A stretch of DNA of 64,000 nucleotides from Callipepla californica brunnescens (taxonomy: Eukaryota; Chordata; Aves; Galliformes; Odontophoridae). The notes under the pieces are model-generated. The model saw only the letters and a list, made by a program, of their open reading frames with translations. It was not told the DNA's origin and ran no database searches. The first letter of the stretch is position 1. The number at the start of each line of letters is the position of its first letter. Below, piece by piece: positions 26,696 to 38,515 of the stretch. The translations under genes and the position numbers were made by a program. The stretch is from contig JALIRH010000063.1 in the NCBI GenBank assembly GCA_023055505.1, positions 2,869,501 through 2,933,500 of the forward strand, in the 5' to 3' direction.

Positions 26696-29600
26696 TCCCT
26701 TCCCCTGCCCTGCTCTGCCTTTCCTAGACCTGCCCTGCCCTGCCTTCCCTTGCAATGCCCTGCCCTGCTTTCCCTAGCCCTGCCTTCCCTTGCCTTGCCC
26801 TGCCCTGCCTTCCCTAGCCCTACCCTGCCCTGCCGTCCCTAGCCCTGCCCTGCCCTGCCTTCCCTAGCCCTGCCCTGCCCTGCCTTCCCTAGCCATGCCC
26901 TGCCCTGCCTTCCCTTGCCCTGCCCTGCTTTCCCTTGCCCTGCCCTGCCCTCCCTTGCCCTGGCCTGCCTTTCCCTTCCCTGGCTTCCCTTGCCCTGCCC
27001 TGCCTTCCGTAGCCTTACCCTGCCCTGCCTTCACTTGCCCTGCCCTGCCCTGCCTTCCCTAGCCCTGCCCTGTCCTGCCTTCCCTAGCCCTGCCCTGCCC
27101 TGCCTTCTGTAGCCCTGCCCTACTCTGCCTTCCCCAGACCTGCCCTGCCCTGCCTTCCCTAGCCCTGCCCTGTTTTCCCTTTTTTTGCCCTGCCTTCCCT
27201 TGCCTTGCCCTGCCCTGCCTTCCCTAGCCCTGCCCTGCCCTGCTGTCTCTAGCCCTGCCCTGCCCTGCCTTCCCTAGTCCTGCCGTGCTCTTCTTCCCTT
27301 GCCCTGCCCTGCCTTCCCCTGCCGTGCCCTGCCTTCGCTTGCCCTGCCCTCCTTTGCCCTGCCCTGCCCTGCCCTCCCTTGCCCTGCCGTGCCCTGCCCT
27401 CCATTGGCTTGCCCTGCCCTCCCTTGCCCTGCCCTGCCCCGCAAACCCTTGCCCTGCCCTGCCCCGCCTTCCCTAGCCCTGTCCTGCCCCGAATTCCCTA
27501 GCCCTGCCCTGCCCTGCCTTCCCTAGCCCTGCTCTGCACTCCCTTGCCCTGCCCTGCCCTCCCTTGCCCTGCCCTGCATTCCTTTGCCCTGCCCTGCCCT
27601 GCCCTGCCTTTCCCTGCTCTGCCCGGTCTTCCCTTGCCCTGCCCTGCCTTTCTCTCCCTTGCCCTGACCTGCCCTGCCCTCCCTTGCCCTGCCCTGCCCT
27701 GCCCTCCTTTGCCCTGCCCTGCCCTGCCTTTCCTAGCCCTGCCCTGCCCTGCCTTCCCTAGCCCTGCTTTGCCCTGCCTTCCCTAGCCATGCCCTGCCCT
27801 GCCGTCCCTAGCCCTGCCCTGCCCTGCCTTCCCTTACCCTGCCCTGCCTTCCCTTGCCCTGCCCTGCCCTTCCTTGCCCTGGCCTGCCTTGCCCTGCTTT
27901 GCCCTCCCTTGACCTGCCCTGCCCTGCCTTCCCTAGCCCTGCCCTGCCCTGCCTTCCCTAGCCATGCCCTGCCCTGCCTTCCCTAGCACTGCCCTTCCCT
28001 TCCTTCCCTAGCCCTGCCCTGCCCTGCCTTCCCTAGCCATGCCCTGCCCTGCCGTCCCTAGCCCTGCCCTGCCCTGCCTTCCCTTGCCCTGCCCTCCCTT
28101 TCCCTGCCCTGCCCTGCCCTCCATTGCCCTGCCCTGCCCTCCCTTGCCCTGCCCTGCCTTCCTTTGCCCTGCCCTGCCCTGCCCTCCCTAGTCCTGCCCT
28201 GCCCTGCCTTCCCTATCCCTACCCTGCCCTGCCTTCCCTAGACCTGCCCTTCCCTGCCTTCCCTAGCCATGCCCTACACTGCCGTTCCTAGCCCTGCCCT
28301 GCCCTGCATTCCCTTGCCCTGCCCTGCCTTCCCTTGCCCTGCCCTGCCCTCCCGTGCCCTGCCCTGCCCTGCTTTCCCTTGCCCTGCCCTGCTCTGCCCT
28401 CCCTTGCCTTGCTTTACCCTCTCTTGCCCTGCCCTGCCCCGCAATCCCTTGCCCTGCCCTGCTCTGCCTTCCCAAGAACTGCCCTGCTCCGCCTTCCCTT
28501 GCCCTGCCCTGCCCTGTCTTCCCTTGCCCTGCCCTGCTTTCCCTAGACCTGCCCTGCCCTCCCTAGCCCTCTCCTGCCCTGCCCTCCCTTGCACTGCCCT
28601 GCCCTCCCTTGCCCTGCCCTGCCCTGCCCTCCCTTGCCCTGCCCTGCCCTGCCCTCCCTAGCCCTGCCCTGCCCAGCCTTCCTTAGCCCTGCCCTGCCCT
28701 GCCCTGCCTTCACTAGCCATGCCCTGCCCTGCCTTCCCTTGCCGTGCCCTGCCCTGCCTTCACTAGCCGTGCCCTGCCCTGCCTTCACTAGCCATGCCCT
28801 GCCCTGCCGTCCCTAGCCCTGCCCTGACCTGCCTTCCCTAGCCCTGCCCCGCCCCACCTTCCCTAGCCCTGCCCTGCCCCGCCTTCCCTAGCGCTGCCCT
28901 GCCCTGCCTTCCCTAGCCCTTCTCTGCACTCCCTAGCCCTGCCCTGCCCTGCCATCCCTTACCCTGCCCTGCCCTCCCTTGCCCTGCCCTGCCCTGTGTT
29001 CTCTTGCCTTGCCCTGCCTTCCCTCCCTTGCCCTGCCCTCCCTAGCCCTGCCCTCCCTTGCACTGTCCTGTCCTGGCCTCCCTTGCCCTGCCCGATCCTG
29101 CCCTCACTTGCCCTGCACTGCCCTGCCCTCCCTTGCCATGCCCTACCCTGCCCTCCCTTGCCCTGACCTGCCCTGCCCACCCTTGCCCTCTCCAGTCCTG
29201 CCCTCCCTTGCCCTGACCTATCCTGCCCGCCCTTGCCTTGCCCAGCCCTGCCTTCCCTAGCCATGCCCTGCCCTGCCTTCCCTAGCCCTGCCCTGCCCTG
29301 CCTTCCCTTGCCCTGCCCTGCCTTCCCTTGCCCTACCCTGCCTTCCCTTGCCCTGCCCTGCCCTCCCTTGCCCTGGCCTGCCTTGCCCTGCCCTGCCTTC
29401 CCTAGCCTTGCCCTGCCCTGCCTTCACTTGCCCTGCCCTGCCCTGCCTTCCCTAGCCCTGCCCTGCCCTGCCTTCCCGTGCCTGCCCTGCCTTCCCTAGC
29501 CCTGCCCTGCCTTCCCTAGCCTTGCCCTGCCTTCCCTTGCCCTAGCCTTGCACTGCCCTGCCTTCACTTGCCCTGCCCTGCCCTGCCTTCCCTAGCCGTG

Positions 29601-32600
29601 CCCTGCCCTGCCTTCCCTAGACCTGCCCTGCCTTCCCTAGCCCTGGCCTGCCCTGCTTCCCTTGCCCTGCCCTGCCCTCTATTGCCCTGCCTTGCCCTCC
29701 CTTGCCCTGCTTTGCCTTCCTTTGCCCTGCCGTGCTCTACCCTCTCTAGCCCTGCCATGCCCTGCCTTCCCTATCCCTGCCCTGCCCTGCCTTCTCTATC
29801 CCTGCCCTGCCCTGCCATCCCTTGCCCTGCCCTGCCTTCCATTGCCTTCCCTGATTTCCCTTGCCCTGCCCTGCCCTCCCTTGCCCTGTCCTGTCCTGTC
29901 CTTCCTTGCCCAGCCCTATCCTGCCCTCCTTTGCCCTGCCCTGCTCTGCCCTCCCTTGCCCTGACCTGCCCTGCCCTCCCTTGCCCTCTCCTTTCCTGAC
30001 CTCCCTTGCCCTGCCCTATCCTGCCCTCCCTTGCCCTGCCCTGTCCTGCCCTCCCTTCCCCTGCCCTGCTCTGCCTTTCCTAGACCTGCCCTGCCCTGCC
30101 TTCCCTTGCAATGCCCTGCCCTGCTTTCCCTAGCCCTGCCTTCCCTTGCCTTGCCCTGCCCTGCCTTCCCTAGCCCTACCCTGCCCTGCCGTCCCTTGCC
30201 CTGCCCTGCCCTGCCTTCCCTAGCCCTGCCCTGCCCTGCTCCCCTTGCCATGCCCTGCCCTGCCTTCCCTTTCCCTGCCCTGCCCTGCCATCCCTAGCCC
30301 TGCCCTGCCCTGCCTTCCCTAGCCCTACCCTGCCCTGCCTTCCCTTGCCCTGCCCTGCTTTCCCTTGCCCTGCCCTGCCCTCCCTTGCCCTGGCCTGCCT
30401 TGCCCTTCCCTGGCTTCCCTTGCCCTGCCCTGCCTTCCCTCCCTTGCCCTGCCCTCCCTAGCCCTGCCGTCCCTTGCCCTGTCCTGTCCTGGCCTCCCTT
30501 GCCCTGCCCTATCCTGCCCTCACTTGCCCTGCACTGTCCTACCCTCCCTTGCCCTGCCCTACCTTCCTTTGCCCTGCCCTGCCCTGCCCTCCCTTGCCCT
30601 GCTCTGCCCTGCCTTCCCTTGCTCTGCCCTGCCTTCCCTGCCCTCCCTTGCCTTGCCCTGCCCTGTCTTCCCTTGCCCTGCCCTGCCTTCCCTCCCTTGC
30701 CCTGCCCTCCCTAGCCCTGCCCTCCCTTGCCCTGTCCTGTCTTGGCCTACCTTGCCCTGCCCTATCCTGCCCTCAATTGCCCTGCACTGTCCTACCCTCC
30801 CTTGCCCTGCCCTACCCTGCCCTCCCATGCCCTGACCTGCCCTGCCCTCCCTAGCCCTCTCCTGCCCTGCCCTCCCTTGCCCTGCCCTGCCCTGCCCTCC
30901 CTTGCCCTGCCCTGCCCTGCCCTCCCTAGCCCTGCCCTGCCCAGCCTTCCCTAGCCCTGCCCTGCCCTGCCCTGCCTTCACTAGCCATGCCCTGCCCTGC
31001 CTTCCCTTGCCGTGCCCTGCCCTGCCTTCACTAGCCATGCCCTGCCCTGCCGTCCCTAGCCCTGCCCTGACCTGCCTTCCCTAGCCCTGCCCCGCCCCGA
31101 ATTCCCTAGCCCTGCCCTGCCCCGCCTTCCCTAGCGCTGCCCTGCCCTGCCTTCCCTAGCCCTTCTCTGCACTCCCTAGCCCTGCCCTGCCCTGCCATCC
31201 CTTACCCTGCCCTGCCCTCCCTTGCCCTGCCCTGCCCTGTGTTCTCTTGCCTTGCCCTGCCTTCCCTCCCTTGCCCTGCCCTCCCTAGCCCTACCCTCCC
31301 TTGCACTGTCCTGTCCTGGCCTCCCTTGCCCTGCCCTATCCTGCCCTCACTTGCCCTGCACTGCCCTGCCCTCCCTTGCCATGCCCTACCCTGCCCTCCC
31401 TTGCCCTGACCTGCCCTGCCCACCCTTGCCCTCTCCTGTCCTGCCCTCCCTTGCCCTGACCTATCCTGCCCGCCCTTGCCTTGCCCAGCCCTGCCTTCCC
31501 TAGCCATGCCCTGCCCTGCCTTCCCTAGCCCTGCCCTGCCCTGCCTTCCCTTGCCCTGCCCTGCCTTCCCTTGCCCTGCCCTGCCTTCCCTTGCCCTGCC
31601 CTGAACTCCCTTGCCCTGGCCTGCCTTGCCCTGCCCTGCCTTCCCTAGCCTTGCCCTGCCCTGCCTTCACTTGCCCTGCCCTGCCCTGCCTTCCCTAGCC
31701 CTGCCCTGCCCTGCCTTCCCTTGCCCTGCCCTGCCTTCCCTTGCCCTGCCCTGCCTTCCCTTGCCCTGCCCTGCCCTCCCTTGCCCTGGCCTGCCTTGCC
31801 CTGCCCTGCCTTCCCTAGCCTTGCCCTGCCCTGCCTTCACTTGCCCTGCCCTGCCCTGCCTTCTGTAGCCCTTCACTGCTCTGCCTTCCCTAGACCTGCC
31901 CTCCCTTGCCCTGTCCTGTCCTGGCCTCCCTTGCCCTGCCCTATCCTGCCCTCACTTGCCCTGCACTGTCCTGCCCTCCCTTGCCCTGCCCTGCCCTCCC
32001 TTGCCCTGCCCTGCCCTGCCCTCCCTAGCCCTGCCCTGCCCTGCCTTCCCTAGCCCTGCATTGCCCTGCCTTCCCTAGCCGTGCCCTGCCATGCCTTCAC
32101 TAGCCATGCCCTGCCCTGCCGTCCCTAGCCCTGCCCCGCCCTGCCTTCCCTAGCCCTGCCCCGCCCCGAATTCCCTAGCCCTGCTCTGCCCCGCCTTCCC
32201 TAGCGCTGCCCTGCCCTGCCTTCCCTAGCCCTGCTCTGCACTCCCTAGCCCTGCCCTGCCCTGCCATCCCTTACCCTGCCCTGCCCTCCCTTGCCCTGCC
32301 TTGTCCTCCCTTGCCCTGCCCTGCCCTGCCCTCCATTGCCCTGGCCTGCCTTGCCCTGCCCTGCCTTCCCTAGCCTTGCCCTGCCATGCCTTCCCTAGCC
32401 TTGCCCTGCCCTGCCCTGCCTTCCCTTGCCCTGCCCTGTCCTGCATTCCCTAGCCCTGCCCTGCCCTGCCTTCTGTAGCCCTTGCCTGCTCTGCCTTCCC
32501 TAGCCCTGCCCTGCCCTGCCTTCCCTAGCCATGCCCTGCCCTGCCGTCCCTAGCACTTCCCTGCCCTGCCTTCCCTTACCCTGCTCTGCCTTCCCTTGCC

Positions 32601-35600
32601 CTGCCCTGCCCTTCCTTGCCCTGGCCTGCCTTGCCCTGCCCTGCCCTCCCTTGACCTGCCCTGCCCTGCCTTCCCTAGCCCTACCCTGCCCTGCCTTCCC
32701 TAGCCATGACCTGCCCTGCCTTCCCTAGCCCTGCCCTGCCCTGCCTTCCCTAGCCCTGCCCTGCCCTGCCTTCCCTAGCCATGCCCTGCCCTGCCGTCCC
32801 TAGCCCTGCCCTGCCCTGCCTTCCCTTGCCCTGCCCTGCCCTCCCTAGCCATGCCCTGCCCTGCCCTCCATTGCCACGTCCTGCCCTGCCTTGCCCTGCC
32901 CTGCCCTCCCCTCCCTTGCCCTGCTCTCCCTTCCCTTGCCCTGCCCTGCCCTGCCTTTCTTTGCCATGCCCTGCCCTGCCTACCCTGCCTTGCCCTGCCC
33001 TGCCCTGCCTTGCCTTGCCCTGCCCTGCTTTCCCCCTCCCTGCCCAGCCTTGCCTTCCCTTGCCCTGTCCTGTCCTGCCATCCCTTGCCCTTCCCCATCC
33101 TGCCCTCCCTTGCCCTGCCCTATACTGTCCTCCCTTGCCCTGCCCTTTCCTGCCTTCTCAAGCCCTGCCCTGCCTTCCCTAGCCCTGCCCTGCTCTACCT
33201 TCCCTAGAACTGCCCTGCCTTGCCTTCCCTTGCCCTGCATTGCCTTCACTTGCCCTGCCCTGCCCTGCCGTCCCTAGCCCTGCCCCGCCCTGCCTTCCCT
33301 AGCCCTGCCCCGCCCCACCTTCCCTAGCCCTGCCCTGCCCCGCCTTCCCTAGCCCTGCCCTGCCCTGCCTTCCCTAGCCCTGCTCTGCACTCTTTTGCCC
33401 TGCCCTGACCTGCCATACCTTACCCTGCCCTGCCCTCCCTTGCTCTGCCTTGCCCTCCCTTGCCCTGCTCTGCCCTGCCTACCCTTGCTTTGCCCTGCCT
33501 TCCCTGCCCTCCCTTGCCCTGCCCTGCCCTGTCTTCTCTTGCCCTGCCCTGCCTTCCCTCCCTTGCCCTGCCCTCCCTAGCCCTGCCCTCCCTTGCCCTG
33601 TCCTGTCCTGGCCTCCCTTGCCCTGCCCTATCCTGCCCTCACTTGCCCTGCACTGTCCTACCCTCCCTTGCCCTGCCCTACCTTCCTTTGCCCTGCCCTG
33701 CCCTGCCCTCCCTTGCCCTGCTCTGCCCTGCCTTCCCTTGCTCTGCCCTGCCTTCCCTGCCCTCCCTTGCCTTGCCCTGCCCTGTCTTCCCTTGCCCTGC
33801 CCTGCCTTCCCTCCCTTGCCCTGCCCTCCCCAGCCCTGCCCTCCCTTGCCCTGTCCTGTCCTGGCCTACCTTGCCCTGCCCTATCCTGCCCTCAATTGCC
33901 CTGCACTGTCCTACCCTCCCTTGCCCTGCCCTACCCTGCCCTCCCATGCCCTGACCTGCCCTGCCCTCCCTAGCCCTCTCCTGCCCTGCCCTCCCTTGCC
34001 CTGCCCTGCCCTGCCCTCCCTTGCCCTGCCCTGCCCTGCCCTCCCTTGCCCTGCCCTGCCCAGCCTTCCCTAGCCCTGCCCTGCCCTGCCCTGCCTTCAC
34101 TAGCCATGCCCTGCCCTGCCTTCCCTTGCCGTGCCCTGCCCTGCCTTCACTAGCCATGCCCTGCCCTGCCGTCCCTAGCCCTGCCCTGACCTGCCTTCCC
34201 TAGCCCTGCCCCGCCCCGAATTCCCTAACCCTGCCCTGCCCCGCCTTCCCTAGCGCTGCCCTGCCCTGCCTTCCCTAGCCCTTCTCTGCACTCCCTAGCC
34301 CTGCCCTGCCCTGCCATCCCTTACCCTGCCCTGCCCTCCCTTGCCCTGCCCTGCCCTGTGTTCTCTTGCCTTGCCCTGCCTTCCCTCCCTTGCCCTGCCC
34401 TCCCTAGCCCTGCCCTCCCTTGCACTGTCCTGTCCTGGCCTCCCTTGCCCTGCCCTATCCTGCCCTCACTTGCCCTGCACTGCCCTGCCCTCCCTTGCCA
34501 TGCCCTACCCTGCCCTCCCTTGCCCTGACCTGCCCTGCCCACCCTTGCCCTCTCCTGTCCTGCCCTCCCTTGCCCTGACCTATCCTGCCCGCCCTTGCCT
34601 TGCCCAGCCCTGCCTTCCCTAGCCATGCCCTGCCCTGCCTTCCCTAGCCCTGCCCTGCCCTGCCTTCCCTTGCCCTGCCCTGCCTTCCCTTGCCCTGCCC
34701 TGCCTTCCCTTGCCCTGCCCTGCCCTCCCTTGCCCTGGCCTGCCTTGCCCTGCCCTGCCTTCCCTAGCCTTGCCCTGCCCTGCCTTCACTTGCCCTGCCC
34801 TGCCCTGCCTTCCCTAGCCCTGCCCTGCCCTGCCTTCCCTTGCCCTGCCCTGCCTTCCCTTGCCCTGCCCTGCCCTCCCTTGCCCTGGCCTGCCTTGCCC
34901 TGCCCTGCCTTCCCTAGCCTTGCCCTGCCCTGCCTTCACTTGCCCTGCCCTGCCCTGCCTTCTGTAGCCCTTCTCTGCTCTGCCTTCCCTAGACCTGCCC
35001 TCCCTTGCCCTGTCCTGTCCTGGCCTCCCTTGCCCTGCCCTATCCTGCCCTCACTTGCCCTGCACTGTCCTGCCCTCCCTTGCCCTGCCCTGCCCTCCCT
35101 TGCCCTGCCCTGCCCTGCCCTCCCTAGCCCTGCCCTGCCCTGCCTTCCCTAGCCCTGCCCTGCCCTGCCTTCCCTAGCCCTGCTCTGCACTCTTTTGCCC
35201 TGCCCTGACCTGCCATCCCTTACCCTGCCCTGCCCTCCCTTGCTCTGCCTTGCCCTCCCTTGCCCTGCTCTGCCCTGCCTACCCTTGCTTTGCCCTGCCT
35301 TCCCTGCCCTCCCTTGCCCTGCCCTGCCCTGTCTTCTCTTGCCCTGCCCTGCCTTCCCTCCCTTGCCCTGCCCTCCCTAGCCCTGCCCTCCCTTGCCCTG
35401 TCCTGTCCTGGCCTCCCTTGCCCTGCCCTATCCTGCCCTCACTTGCCCTGCACTGTCCTACCCTCCCTTGCCCTGCCCTACCTTCCTTTGCCCTGCCCTG
35501 CCCTGCCCTCCCTTGCCCTGCTCTGCCCTGCCTTCCCTTGCTCTGCCCTGCCTTCCCTGCCCTCCCTTGCCTTGCCCTGCCCTGTCTTCCCTTGCCCTGC

Positions 35601-38515
35601 CCTGCCTTCCCTCCCTTGCCCTGCCCTCCCCAGCCCTGCCCTCCCTTGCCCTGTCCTGTCCTGGCCTACCTTGCCCTGCCCTATCCTGCCCTCAATTGCC
35701 CTGCACTGTCCTACCCTCCCTTGCCCTGCCCTACCCTGCCCTCCCATGCCCTGACCTGCCCTGCCCTCCCTAGCCCTCTCCTGCCCTGCCCTCCCTTGCC
35801 CTGCCCTGCCCTGCCCTCCCTTGCCCTGCCCTGCCCTGCCCTCCCTTGCCCTGCCCTGCCCAGCCTTCCCTAGCCCTGCCCTGCCCTGCCCTGCCTTCAC
35901 TAGCCATGCCCTGCCCTGCCTTCCCTTGCCGTGCCCTGCCCTGCCTTCACTAGCCATGCCCTGCCCTGCCGTCCCTAGCCCTGCCCTGACCTGCCTTCCC
36001 TAGCCCTGCCCCGCCCCGAATTCCCTAACCCTGCCCTGCCCCGCCTTCCCTAGCGCTGCCCTGCCCTGCCTTCCCTAGCCCTTCTCTGCACTCCCTAGCC
36101 CTGCCCTGCCCTGCCATCCCTTACCCTGCCCTGCCCTCCCTTGCCCTGCCCTGCCCTGTGTTCTCTTGCCTTGCCCTGCCTTCCCTCCCTTGCCCTGCCC
36201 TCCCTAGCCCTGCCCTCCCTTGCACTGTCCTGTCCTGGCCTCCCTTGCCCTGCCCTATCCTGCCCTCACTTGCCCTGCACTGCCCTGCCCTCCCTTGCCA
36301 TGCCCTACCCTGCCCTCCCTTGCCCTGACCTGCCCTGCCCACCCTTGCCCTCTCCTGTCCTGCCCTCCCTTGCCCTGACCTATCCTGCCCGCCCTTGCCT
36401 TGCCCAGCCCTGCCTTCCCTAGCCATGCCCTGCCCTGCCTTCCCTAGCCCTGCCCTGCCCTGCCTTCCCTTGCCCTGCCCTGCCTTCCCTTGCCCTGCCC
36501 TGCCTTCCCTTGCCCTGCCCTGCCCTCCCTTGCCCTGGCCTGCCTTGCCCTGCCCTGCCTTCCCTAGCCTTGCCCTGCCCTGCCTTCACTTGCCCTGCCC
36601 TGCCCTGCCTTCCCTAGCCCTGCCCTGCCCTGCCTTCCCTTGCCCTGCCCTGCCTTCCCTTGCCCTGCCCTGCCCTCCCTTGCCCTGGCCTGCCTTGCCC
36701 TGCCCTGCCTTCCCTAGCCTTGCCCTGCCCTGCCTTCACTTGCCCTGCCCTGCCCTGCCTTCTGTAGCCCTTCTCTGCTCTGCCTTCCCTAGACCTGCCC
36801 TCCCTTGCCCTGTCCTGTCCTGGCCTCCCTTGCCCTGCCCTATCCTGCCCTCACTTGCCCTGCACTGTCCTGCCCTCCCTTGCCCTGCCCTGCCCTCCCT
36901 TGCCCTGCCCTGCCCTGCCCTCCCTAGCCCTGCCCTGCCCTGCCTTCCCTAGCCCTGCATTGCCCTGCCTTCCCTAGCCGTGCCCTGCCCTGCCTTCACT
37001 AGCCATGCCCTGCCCTGCCGTCCCTAGCCCTGCCCCGCCCCGAATTCCCTAGCCCTGCTCTGCCCCGCCTTCCCTAGCGCTGCCCTGCCCTGCCTTCCCT
37101 AGCCCTGCTTTGCACTCCCTAGCCCTGCCCTGCCCTGCCATCCCTTACCCTGCCCTGCCCTCCCTTGCCCTGCCTTGTCCTCCCTTGCCCTGCCCTGCCC
37201 TGTCTTCTCTTGCCTTGCCCTGCCTTCCCTCCCTTGCCCTGCCCTCCCTAGCCCTGCCGTCCCTTGCCCTCTCCTGTCCTGCCCTCCCTTGCCCTGCCCT
37301 ATCCTGCCCACCCTTGCCTTGCCCTGCCCTGCCTTCCCTAGCCATACCCTGCCCTGCCTTCCCTTGCCCTGCCCTGCCCTCCATTGCCCTGGCCTGCCTT
37401 GCCCTGCCCTGCCTTCCCTAGCCTTGCCCTGCCATGCCTTCCCTAGCCTTGCCCTGCCCTGCCCTGCCTTCCCTAGCCCTGCCCTGTCCTGCATTCCCTA
37501 GCCCTGCCCTGCCCTGCCTTCTGTAGCCCTTCCCTGCTCTGCCTTCCCTAGACCTGCCCTGCCCTGCCTTCCCTAGCCCTGCACTACCTTCCCTTTTTTT
37601 GCCCTGCCCTCCCTTGCCTTGCGCTGCCCTGCCTTTTCTAGCCCTGCCCTGCCCTGCCTTCCCTAGCCCTGCCCTGCCCTTCTTCCCTTGCCCTGCCCTG
37701 CCTTCCCCTGCCGTGCCCTGCCTTCGCTTGCCCTGCCCTCCCTTGCCCTGCCCTGCCCTGCCCTCCCTAGCCATGCCCTGCCCTGCCCTCCATTGCCTTG
37801 CCCTGCCCTCCCTTGCCCTGCCCTGCCCCGCAATCCCTTGCCCTGCCCTGCCCCGCCTTCCCTAGCCCTGCCCTGCTCTGCCTTCCCTAGCCCTGCCCTG
37901 CCCTGCCTTCCCTAGCTTTGCTGTGCACTCCCTTGCCCTGACCTTCCCTGCCATCCCTTACCCTGCCTTGCCCTCTCTTGCAATGCCCTGCCTTCCCTAG
38001 CCCTGCCCTGCACTGCTTTCCCTTGCCCTGCCCTGCCTTCCCTTGCCCTGCTCTGCCCTGCCTTCCGTTGATCTGCCCTGCCTTCCCTGCCCTCCCTTGC
38101 CCTGCCCTGCCATGTCTTCCCTTGCCCTGCCCTGCCTTCCCTCCCTTGCCTTGCCCTCCCTAGCCCTGCACTCCCTTGCCCTGTCCTGTCCAGGCCTCCC
38201 TTGCCCTGCCCTGTCCTGCCCTCCCTTGCCTTGGCCTGCCTTCCCCTGCCCTCCCTTTCCCTGCCCTACCCTGCCCTGCCTTGCCCTGCCCTGCCCTCCC
38301 TTCCCTTGTCTTGCTCTCCCTTCCCTTCCCTGCCCTGCCCCGCCTTTCATAGCCCTGCCCTGCCCCGCCTTCCCTAGCCCTGCCCTGCCCTGAGTTCCCT
38401 AGACCTGCCCTGCACTCCTTTGCCCTGCCCTGCCCTGCAATCCCTTACCATGCCCTGCCCTGCCCTCCCTTGCCCTGTACTGCCGTTCCCTCCCTTGCCC
38501 TGACCTGCCCTGCCC
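26696..38515. repeat. Higher-order unit A (11.82 kb)
   Basis: This is the first copy of a long higher-order repeat. Landmarks at 26,701, 26,915 and 27,285 recur at 38,521, 38,735 and 39,105, a spacing of 11,820. Further on the spacing becomes 11,770 (28,263 and 40,033) and then 11,745 (30,365 and 42,110; 33,450 and 45,195). The end is placed at about 38,515, where the sequence stops matching the stretch that continues past 48,460 and jumps back to the sequence at 26,696. The unit contains six GAATTC words, two seven-T runs (27,180 and 37,594) and an internal 1,800 bp tandem pair. It contains no gene. Confidence 0.88.
33341..36940. repeat. 1,800 bp tandem pair inside unit A, one visible mismatch
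   Basis: The copies are 33,341-35,140 and 35,141-36,940. The offset of 1,800 is an exact multiple of the printed line length, so the lines can be compared directly. I found one difference, an A at 33,417 against a C at 35,217, before the match fails past about 36,958. The length equals 360 pentamers. Unit B carries only one such block (about 45,086-46,885). The pair therefore arose in A, or was lost in B, after the larger duplication or as part of ongoing exchange. Confidence 0.93.

Noticed and set aside
34222..34231. Telomere-like CCCTAACCC words (also near 4,578, 11,596, 17,636, 36,022 and 45,968)
   Set aside because: They are single occurrences produced by one base change in the CCTAG step and never form tandem hexamers, so they are not interstitial telomeric repeats.
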